In this document: positions 4,395-10,166 of the stretch, piece by piece
Numbering within the stretch: the first letter of the stretch is position 1
How the letters are laid out: each line of letters begins with the position of its first letter
NCBI GenBank assembly: GCA_025362165.1
Contig: JANYHY010000004.1
Coordinates: 1 to 10,166, forward strand
DNA from: Myxococcales bacterium
GTDB lineage: Bacteria > Myxococcota_A > Polyangia > Polyangiales > Polyangiaceae
Length of the DNA stretch: 10,166 nt
Reading direction: 5' to 3'
Notes under the pieces: model-generated
Databases searched by the model: none
What the model was told of the DNA's origin: nothing
The model's input: only the letters and a program-made list of their open reading frames with translations
Translations under genes and position numbers: made by a program

Positions 4395-6665
4395 ATGTCG
4401 CATTCGTCGTTTTGGGGCAGAGCTTCGCTCGCTCTCGTGGTCCTGGTGCTCGCGTTCGCGGGTGGCTGCGCGCAAGAGCGCGACCCGATTAATCACGTAC
4501 AGGCTGCGGCGATCGAGAAGTCGTTCTTCGTTGGCGTGTTGACGGATGCGACGGACGACCCCGAGTTCTACATGCGCACCACCGTCGTGGACGTCGCGGC
4601 AGGCGCCGGCACCGAGTCTCTCTTCACGAGCTCCGACGCGCAGGGACTCGTGCGCGTTCGCTGGGAGATCACCGAGACGGAGCTGCTGGCGCGCCTCACG
4701 TACGAGCAGATCGCGGACACCGATCACTCCGGCACCAAGCGCACGCCCAACGGGCAAGTCGTCGCCGCCTACGCGATCCAGAAGCAGTTCGACGTTCGTC
4801 GCGAGTACAACCCGTCTACCGGCGAGGAGCTCAACATCGTCGGCGAGAACGACACGGATCGCCCCTGGTACCAGCGCGAGTGGATGCGCGTCGACTGGTC
4901 GCGCAACCTCATCACGGACGCCTACTCGCTCGACACACTCTCTCAGATCGGCATCACGGACGGCATCAAGTTCGACCCGGTCGCGTACTACGTCAACGAT
5001 CCGAGCAGCCCCGACGCGCCGGTGTTCGACACCAAGCGCGGCTACTTCGACGTCACGAACAAGGCGTACGCGTCTCCGCAGGTGATCCACGATCCGGACT
5101 ACGGCGACGTGCTCGCGTGCGAGCTGATCGGCGAGTTCCCGCGCACCAACTGCAACCCGAGCGAGCTCACGCTCCGTCAATCATTCTTGCGCGTTGCGGA
5201 TACGGACTACGAGCCGCTCGACTTCGACGGCACGCGGATGGACATGTTCGGGTTCTTCTCTCAAGACCGCTACGGCTACGATCGCCACTACGGCGTCGTC
5301 GACGACAAGTGGCATCGCTTCACGGCGCGCTGGAACATCTGGGATCGCTCGCACGCCACGCCGGTCGTCGCTTGCGCCAACAGCACGACCACTCCGGTCG
5401 GTAGTGATCCGCATCGAGACATCGACAAGGACGGCACAGAGGACGAATGCGCGAGCGTCGGTCGCGGCTCGCGGTGCGACGAGTTCCGCGGCGCTTGCAC
5501 GATCCCGCTGCGCGATCGCAAGGTGAAGACGACAGCGTGGTACGTGAACGCGGGCTTCCCGGCCGAGTTGTTCGATGGTTCGTCCGTCACGCTCGACGGA
5601 TGGAGCGAGGCGATCCGAGTCGCGATCATCGCAGGGAGGCTCGCCGAATGCCGGCGCACGCACGAGTCTGGATGCGAGGCGCAGATGGGTTGGCCGTCGC
5701 GATGGTCCGATGATTGGTCGCCCGCGCTCGGGGTCGCCTCTCCCGATCTCGTCCCGAAGGTCTTCGTGCTTTGTCACAACCCAGTCGACCCCACCAAGGA
5801 CGATCCTGCGTGCGGCGACGCGACGATCGCGCCGCGCCTCGGTGATCTCCGCTACAACTTCGTCAACCTCGTGGACTCACCGCAAGTGGCGTCTCCGTGG
5901 GGCATCGAGATCGACGCGGAGGATCCGCTCACTGGCGAGAAGGTGTCCGCGAGCGTCAACCAATGGGGCGCGGTGCTCGATCGCGCGGCGGCGACGCTCG
6001 TCGATTTGCTCGGGCTCATCAACGGAGACGTGGATCCCACCAAGTACATCGCGGGTCAGAACGTCAGCGACTGGGTCAACGCCAATCGACCCGGCAGCGC
6101 GTCGACGCAGACGGGCATGAGCGCAGACGAAGTGAAGTCTCGACTCGAGGCGTTCGATCCGCAGGTGCTCGCCAACTACGATCTCGGCAGCACGACCAAG
6201 ACTGCCGCCACCACCTCACCAGCGCTCGCGCGCAAGAACAGGCTCTCTGCGCTCGTCGACGCCGGTCGTATGGGGCCAGGCAACAACGTGCTCGCCGCGC
6301 GCCTCGCGCTCTTGAAGAACTCGCAGGTCGAGGCCGCGCTCGTCACTCCGTCGATGGCGCAGGCCGCAGGCTTCAACCCCACCGCCGCCGCGACGAAGGA
6401 GTCCATCCGCAAGGGCTCGCCGTTCGGTCGGCTCAACCCTGCGATCCGTCGCGATCGAGAGCGCAACGCGCACATGCAACGCGCCGCGCGACACGCGTGC
6501 AAGATCGAGTCGTCCGAGCCGGACAACCTCTTGGGCCTCGCGAAATACGCCGCGACGCTCTTCCCGCCGGTGGATCCAAAGGACAAAGCCGCCGTCCAGT
6601 CGCGCCGCGACAAGGTGTACCTCTGGGCACGCCAGCAATACTCGAACGGCGTCTTCGCGCACTAG
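4395..6665 (+). CDS. zinc metalloprotease lipoprotein, N-terminal part ending at in-frame TAG
   Basis: This part encodes 756 residues ending ...NGVFAH, then TAG. I chose the ATG at 4395 over the one at 4365: it gives a clean lipoprotein signal (charged start, ASLALVVLVLAFAGGC, lipidation Cys25) and has AGAGG about 7 bases upstream, whereas the longer start puts ten polar residues in front of the signal. The mature region is a large extracytoplasmic domain rich in Asp, Tyr and Trp. It contains a calcium-type loop DIDKDGTEDE (342-351) within a Cys-containing segment. Residues about 600-756 are more helical (Ala/Leu/Arg-rich). The final His756 aligns with the first His of the HExxH zinc motif. 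The frame continues without interruption after the TAG into the next entry, so this is the pro-region and first part of a 1436-residue DUF4953-like metzincin, not a complete protein. Codon use is normal up to the stop. Confidence 0.85.
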   Translation: MSHSSFWGRASLALVVLVLAFAGGCAQERDPINHVQAAAIEKSFFVGVLTDATDDPEFYMRTTVVDVAAGAGTESLFTSSDAQGLVRVRWEITETELLARLTYEQIADTDHSGTKRTPNGQVVAAYAIQKQFDVRREYNPSTGEELNIVGENDTDRPWYQREWMRVDWSRNLITDAYSLDTLSQIGITDGIKFDPVAYYVNDPSSPDAPVFDTKRGYFDVTNKAYASPQVIHDPDYGDVLACELIGEFPRTNCNPSELTLRQSFLRVADTDYEPLDFDGTRMDMFGFFSQDRYGYDRHYGVVDDKWHRFTARWNIWDRSHATPVVACANSTTTPVGSDPHRDIDKDGTEDECASVGRGSRCDEFRGACTIPLRDRKVKTTAWYVNAGFPAELFDGSSVTLDGWSEAIRVAIIAGRLAECRRTHESGCEAQMGWPSRWSDDWSPALGVASPDLVPKVFVLCHNPVDPTKDDPACGDATIAPRLGDLRYNFVNLVDSPQVASPWGIEIDAEDPLTGEKVSASVNQWGAVLDRAAATLVDLLGLINGDVDPTKYIAGQNVSDWVNANRPGSASTQTGMSADEVKSRLEAFDPQVLANYDLGSTTKTAATTSPALARKNRLSALVDAGRMGPGNNVLAARLALLKNSQVEAALVTPSMAQAAGFNPTAAATKESIRKGSPFGRLNPAIRRDRERNAHMQRAARHACKIESSEPDNLLGLAKYAATLFPPVDPKDKAAVQSRRDKVYLWARQQYSNGVFAH
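6663..6665 (+). other. in-frame TAG at the catalytic Glu codon of HExxHxxGxxH
   Basis: The codons read GCG CAC TAG ATG GGT CAC TCG ATG GGG CTC CGC CAT, that is AH-stop-MGHSMGLRH. Reading the TAG as GAG (one base different) restores AHEMGHSMGLRH, an exact HExxHxxGxxH metzincin zinc site. The three His ligands (756, 760 and 766 in the joined protein) are intact; only the general-base Glu757 is replaced by a stop. The Met-turn SVMDY follows at joined residue 832. Confidence 0.95.
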
Positions 6666-8705
6666 ATGGGTCACTCGATGGGGCTCCGCCATAACTTCGC
6701 GGGCTCCTTCGACTCACTCAATTATCGAAATGAGTATTGGCAACTACGGACCAACAACGGCACGCTCGTCAACCCGTGTCCCACGGGCACCACGGACGGC
6801 TCCGCTTGCATCGGCCCGCGTTGGAACGATCCCATCAGTCAGCAAGAGATCGACGGCAACATCGGGCGCTACGCGACCACCAGCGTCATGGATTATCCGG
6901 GCGACCAGAACCACGACCAGTTGCTCCAAGGCAAATACGATCGTGCGGCGATGCGCTTCGGTTACGGCGGAGTGGTGGACGTGTGGAACGAACCCAACGT
7001 CACGGTGAAGGACGCGCAGGGCAAGGCGAAGGCATTCCAGCTCTCAGCGTTCGCCACCTCGCCGGGGCTGTTCGGCATCTTCGACTTCCCGCCCGTCAAC
7101 CCGACGGACGCTTACATCCACATGCACTATAGCCAATACCAAAAAGCGTTTGGCATGCTCGGCGACTGCAAGCCATCCAGCGCGCCTGACGCGGTGCTTG
7201 GTCAGAAGTGTAACGGCGCGCCGATGGATGTCGTCGACTATCGCGACATGGCTGATTTCGCGCCGGATCCGTCGCTCGCTGGGTACACGTTCGGCAACAC
7301 ACGAAAGGCCGTGGACTCGCAAGGCCGTGTGCGGCGCGGGTACATGTTCTCGTCCGACGAGTTCGCCGACACAGGCAACGTGCCGTCGTTCCTCTATGAC
7401 GCGGGCGCCGATCCTTATGAGCAGGTTCGCTTCTTGGAGGCCGCGTACGAGAACCGCTACATCCTCGACTCTTTCCGACGCAATCGGGTCGACTTCAACT
7501 CCGACTCCGTGTTGGAGCGCACGCAAGCGCACTACCTGGATCACATCCAACAGATCGCCAAGACGTTCGGGTTCGGCGCGGTCCTGGACGGCTCACCTAC
7601 TGCGTTGGGCAAGGCATTCCTCGCGGACGGAAACTATGGGCCGCTCGCGATGGCGTCCACGGTCGCGTTCGATCTGTACGCGCGCATCCTCACGCGCCCG
7701 GAGCCTGGCGTGTTCTGCGACGGTACGAGCGCCAACTGCGTCGGAGTGCAGCCCGAAGGCCTGGATCTCGCCCTCTTCATGAATGACCCCACGCCGCTGC
7801 CCGCCAACACCTATGACTTCAAGTTGGGTTTGGGCGCTGGCCGCTATGTCCACAACGACTTCGACTACTCAAAGGGATATTGGTGGGCGGACTACCAAAC
7901 TCAGGTCGGAAACTACTATGACAAGATATGGGCGACCTTCTATCTGTCGGAGGCGTTCGACACGTTCGTCTCCAACGCGAAGGAAGACTTTACCGACGGT
8001 CGATACAAGAACGTGAACTTCGCGACGGTCTATCCCGAGCAAGTTCGCAGGCTCTTCGCGAACATCCTCACCGGCGACGTGGTCTCGTTCGCGCCCTGGG
8101 CGACGGCGGCCGCAAACGGCAAGACTCCTGATGGCGTGCTGACATACCCCACGTGGCACGATCTCAAGGGCCTCGGTACGCGCCCCGCCAAGGCGATGGT
8201 GGTCGATCCCGATTGGGGCTTCAACGAGCAGCTCTACACGATGGTATGGGGCTCTGTTTATTTTCCGACTACCTGGTCGCAGTCCTGGATCGAAGACGCG
8301 CGCGTGACTGCGCTCGCCGGCGAGCAGATCAACTGGCCTGCAAACGAGACGTACGCTTTCTATAATCCGAAGACGGGCCTCACCTATCGCGCTCACTCGT
8401 CGGGAACCGAGACGTTGCTCGGCGCCACTCACCAGAAGGGCATCGGCGCGCGTATGCTCGAGTGGGCGAACAAGCTCGTGTTCTTGTCCTATGTGTGTGA
8501 GGTCGACAACAAAGGTGGGCCCGTGCTGAACCCAGACGGGACACCCAAGCTAATCCTGGACGTGAAAGGGCACGCGCAGCTCGATCCGAAGGCGACCGCG
8601 ACCGCTGCGGCGCTGCAAAAGTTCGTGGACAACGTCGATATTCTTCGCGAGCTCACCTCCACCTTTAGTCGCGCGCTCGATGATGGAAGCCTCCCGCACC
8701 CATAA
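6666..8705 (+). CDS. zinc metalloprotease, catalytic/C-terminal part after the TAG
   Basis: This part has 679 codons beginning at the ATG directly after the TAG and in the same frame as the upstream part; it ends in TAA. It opens with MGHSMGLRHN, the second half of the zinc motif (two His ligands and Gly). The metzincin Met-turn TTSVMDYPGD follows with Met75 (6888-6890), then about 600 residues of Tyr/Asp-rich C-terminal domain (for example DYSKGYWWADY). The GHSMGLRHNF and SVMDYP signatures match large bacterial 'zinc-dependent metalloproteases' of the DUF4953 type. It has no signal peptide and no Shine-Dalgarno of its own, and it lacks the first zinc His and the catalytic Glu. It therefore cannot be an independent protease and belongs with the upstream part. 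No other stop or frameshift interrupts it, and its codon use matches its neighbours, arguing against long decay. The oxidoreductase gene follows after 21 bases. Confidence 0.85.
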   Translation: MGHSMGLRHNFAGSFDSLNYRNEYWQLRTNNGTLVNPCPTGTTDGSACIGPRWNDPISQQEIDGNIGRYATTSVMDYPGDQNHDQLLQGKYDRAAMRFGYGGVVDVWNEPNVTVKDAQGKAKAFQLSAFATSPGLFGIFDFPPVNPTDAYIHMHYSQYQKAFGMLGDCKPSSAPDAVLGQKCNGAPMDVVDYRDMADFAPDPSLAGYTFGNTRKAVDSQGRVRRGYMFSSDEFADTGNVPSFLYDAGADPYEQVRFLEAAYENRYILDSFRRNRVDFNSDSVLERTQAHYLDHIQQIAKTFGFGAVLDGSPTALGKAFLADGNYGPLAMASTVAFDLYARILTRPEPGVFCDGTSANCVGVQPEGLDLALFMNDPTPLPANTYDFKLGLGAGRYVHNDFDYSKGYWWADYQTQVGNYYDKIWATFYLSEAFDTFVSNAKEDFTDGRYKNVNFATVYPEQVRRLFANILTGDVVSFAPWATAAANGKTPDGVLTYPTWHDLKGLGTRPAKAMVVDPDWGFNEQLYTMVWGSVYFPTTWSQSWIEDARVTALAGEQINWPANETYAFYNPKTGLTYRAHSSGTETLLGATHQKGIGARMLEWANKLVFLSYVCEVDNKGGPVLNPDGTPKLILDVKGHAQLDPKATATAAALQKFVDNVDILRELTSTFSRALDDGSLPHP

Positions 8706-8710
8706 GAGCC

Positions 8711-8720
8711 AGAAGGTGGA
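8711..8720 (+). promoter_or_regulatory. ribosome binding site deciding the oxidoreductase start
   Basis: AGAAGGTGGA lies 6 bases before TTG (8727) and 12 bases before GTG (8733), both in the oxidoreductase frame. Spacing favours the TTG. There is no in-frame ATG before the first conserved Cys, so a non-ATG start is required. Confidence 0.6.
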
Positions 8721-8726
8721 TACACT

Positions 8727-10166
8727 TTGGCGGTGATCACCCGCTCCTTCACTTGCAACCTGTGTGAAGCGCAGTGTGGGCTGCGCGTCGGCGTCGAGGG
8801 GGCGCGAATCACGTCACTGCGCGGCGATCCCGAGGACGTGCTCTCGCGCGGTCATGTGTGCCCCAAAGCGCACGGGCTCCGCGAGCTGTATGACGATCCT
8901 GATCGCCTCCGCTCACCGCGTGTTCGCGAGGGTGGAGTCTTGCGTGAGGCGACGTGGGAGGAGGCGCTGGAGCGCGCCACGACCAAGCTGTCCGAGATCA
9001 AGCGCAAGCACGGAGGTGACGCGATAGGCCTCTACATAGGCAACCCAGTCGTGCACTCACATCGCGGCTCGCTCGCGACGCAGCTGCTCACGATGGCGTT
9101 CGCTACCAAGAACCGCTTCGATCCCAACTCGCAAGACTCCAACCCGCGCCTCTTCGCATGCATGCAGGTGTATGGGGACGCGCTCTCCATGCCCGTGCCG
9201 GACTTCGAACGGACGGACTACTTGTTGATGCTCGGCGCGAACCCGGCCGCCTCGAACGGCAGCATGCTGGGCCTCGGAGATCCGAAGGCGCGCTTCGCCG
9301 ACGTTCGCGCGCGCGGTGGCAAGATCGTGCTCTTCGATCCGCGCCGCACGGAGTCCGCCACGTGGTGCACGAGCCACCACTTCATTCGGCCAGGTGGCGA
9401 CGCCGCGTTGCTGTTGTCGATGTTGCATGTGTTGTTCGAGGAGCGCCTCATCGACACGGATCATGTCGAGTCGATCGCCACTGGCCTCGACGAGCTACGT
9501 GCATGCTGCACCGATTTCTCTCCGACGCGCGTGGGGCCTGCGATCGCGGTCGATCCGGCGGTGATCCGCGCGATCGCACGAGACCTCGCGACCACGGAGC
9601 GCGCCGCCGTCTACAGTCGCGTGGGCGTATGCCAGAACGAGTTCGGCCCCGTGGCGTCTTGGCTCGTCGAGGTCGTCAACATCGTCACTGGCCACTTCGA
9701 TCGCGAAGGAGGAGTGATGTTTCCCAAGCCTGCGGCCGACATCGCGCCGCTCGGTCGCAAGCTCGTCGGAAACAACTGGGGCAGGTGGCGATCGCGCGTC
9801 CGCGGTCTCCCTGAGTTCCTTGGCGCGCTTCCGTCGGCGGTCATGTCCGAGGAGATGGAGACTCCTGGAGACGGACAGATCCGCGCGCTCGTGTGCATGG
9901 CCGGAAATCCCGTCAGCTCCACACCCAACGGCGCGAGGCTCGAGCGGGCGATCGGCAAGCTCGAGTTCGTCCTCGCCATCGACTTCTACATCAATGAGAC
10001 CACTCGCCACGCAGACGTCATCCTGCCGCCGAAGCACGTCTTCGAGACTGGCAACTACGATATGGTGCTGTCGCGGTTCGCCGTGCGGAACGTAGCCAAA
10101 TACAGCCCTCCCATCGTCGAGACCGAAGACAACACGAGAGACGACTGGGCCATCGCATCCGAGCTC
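8727..10166 (+). CDS. molybdopterin-dependent oxidoreductase, N-terminal 480 residues
   Basis: The frame runs off the end of the window, so only the first 480 residues are seen; family members usually have about 650-800. It begins with TTG (8727; alternative GTG 8733), reading MAVITRSFTCNLCEAQCGL. Cys10, Cys13, Cys17 and Cys45 form the CX2CX3CX27C site for an N-terminal [4Fe-4S] cluster, followed by Lys47 of the CPK motif. Bis-molybdopterin-guanine-dinucleotide binding landmarks follow: LGANPAASNG (169-178), FDPRRTESA (203-211), IRPGGDAALL (220-229), MAGNPVSS (391-398) and HADVILPP (428-435). This places it in the DMSO reductase superfamily, formate dehydrogenase-like branch. The metal ligand is unclear: the segment NRFDPNSQDSNP (129-140), where a Cys/Ser/Sec could be expected, has Ser and Asp, and no in-frame TGA is present. 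There is no obvious Tat signal, suggesting a cytoplasmic enzyme. The substrate is not identifiable. The gene starts 21 bases after the protease, so the two may share a transcript. Confidence 0.93.
   Translation, partial: MAVITRSFTCNLCEAQCGLRVGVEGARITSLRGDPEDVLSRGHVCPKAHGLRELYDDPDRLRSPRVREGGVLREATWEEALERATTKLSEIKRKHGGDAIGLYIGNPVVHSHRGSLATQLLTMAFATKNRFDPNSQDSNPRLFACMQVYGDALSMPVPDFERTDYLLMLGANPAASNGSMLGLGDPKARFADVRARGGKIVLFDPRRTESATWCTSHHFIRPGGDAALLLSMLHVLFEERLIDTDHVESIATGLDELRACCTDFSPTRVGPAIAVDPAVIRAIARDLATTERAAVYSRVGVCQNEFGPVASWLVEVVNIVTGHFDREGGVMFPKPAADIAPLGRKLVGNNWGRWRSRVRGLPEFLGALPSAVMSEEMETPGDGQIRALVCMAGNPVSSTPNGARLERAIGKLEFVLAIDFYINETTRHADVILPPKHVFETGNYDMVLSRFAVRNVAKYSPPIVETEDNTRDDWAIASEL

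Noticed and set aside
4206..5180. 324-codon minus-strand frame over the protease start
   Set aside because: It is a shadow of the protease gene with skewed composition (Arg, Val, Asp, Leu) and no motif. The opposite strand has the signal peptide and conserved sequence.
6663..6665. TAG read as pyrrolysine or general TAG reassignment
   Set aside because: TAG is used as a normal terminator for the aldehyde dehydrogenase, doubled in frame. Pyrrolysine would not replace a catalytic Glu sensibly, and no pyl gene is in the window.
9158..9814. 218-codon plus-strand frame
   Set aside because: It overlaps the molybdopterin oxidoreductase in another frame and is Arg-rich without motifs. The oxidoreductase frame has the family signatures.

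Overview
The window is GC-rich, with strong G/C bias at third codon positions and long spurious antisense reading frames. Large lipoprotein metalloproteases and a LamG-like surface protein sit among housekeeping enzymes. This fits a myxobacterium-like (Myxococcota/deltaproteobacterial) chromosome. The assignment is inferred from gene style and composition, not from a marker gene.

Layout. 1-510 (+) is the C-terminal end of a LamG/concanavalin-like domain protein. 526-1908 (+) is a complete NAD(P)-dependent aldehyde dehydrogenase. 1909-2065 is a short convergent intergenic region holding a palindromic REP/MITE-like element with two 10-bp-stem hairpins; a 16-bp near-identical repeat overlaps or abuts the stop codons of both flanking genes. 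2066-3928 (-) is a fused homocysteine S-methyltransferase/methylenetetrahydrofolate reductase for methionine and one-carbon metabolism. 33 bases upstream of it, on the same strand, is a 38-residue lipoprotein gene (3962-4078). 4079-4394 is a 316-bp divergent intergenic region rich in hairpins and palindromes. 4395-8705 (+) encodes a very large secreted lipoprotein zinc metalloprotease of the metzincin type. 8727 to the window end (+) is the N-terminal part of a molybdopterin-dependent oxidoreductase with an N-terminal [4Fe-4S] motif.

The standout observation is in the metalloprotease. Two abutting reading frames (4395-6665 and 6666-8705) are in the same frame and separated only by one TAG codon (6663-6665). 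That TAG lies exactly where the catalytic glutamate of the HExxHxxGxxH zinc motif should be: the sequence reads AH-stop-MGHSMGLRH, and GAG to TAG is a single-base change. Both halves otherwise look like intact, constrained coding sequence, and a Met-turn (SVMDY) follows in the second half. This could be a recent nonsense mutation, a sequencing error, or recoding/readthrough. TAG ends the aldehyde dehydrogenase gene nearby, so general reassignment of TAG is unlikely.

Other points of interest are a Cys-to-His change at the first zinc-ligand position of the homocysteine methyltransferase domain, the short lipoprotein with a hairpin against its ribosome binding site, and the structured convergent intergenic repeat. 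I see no RNA gene, CRISPR array, insertion sequence with a transposase, or obvious multi-gene novel system.
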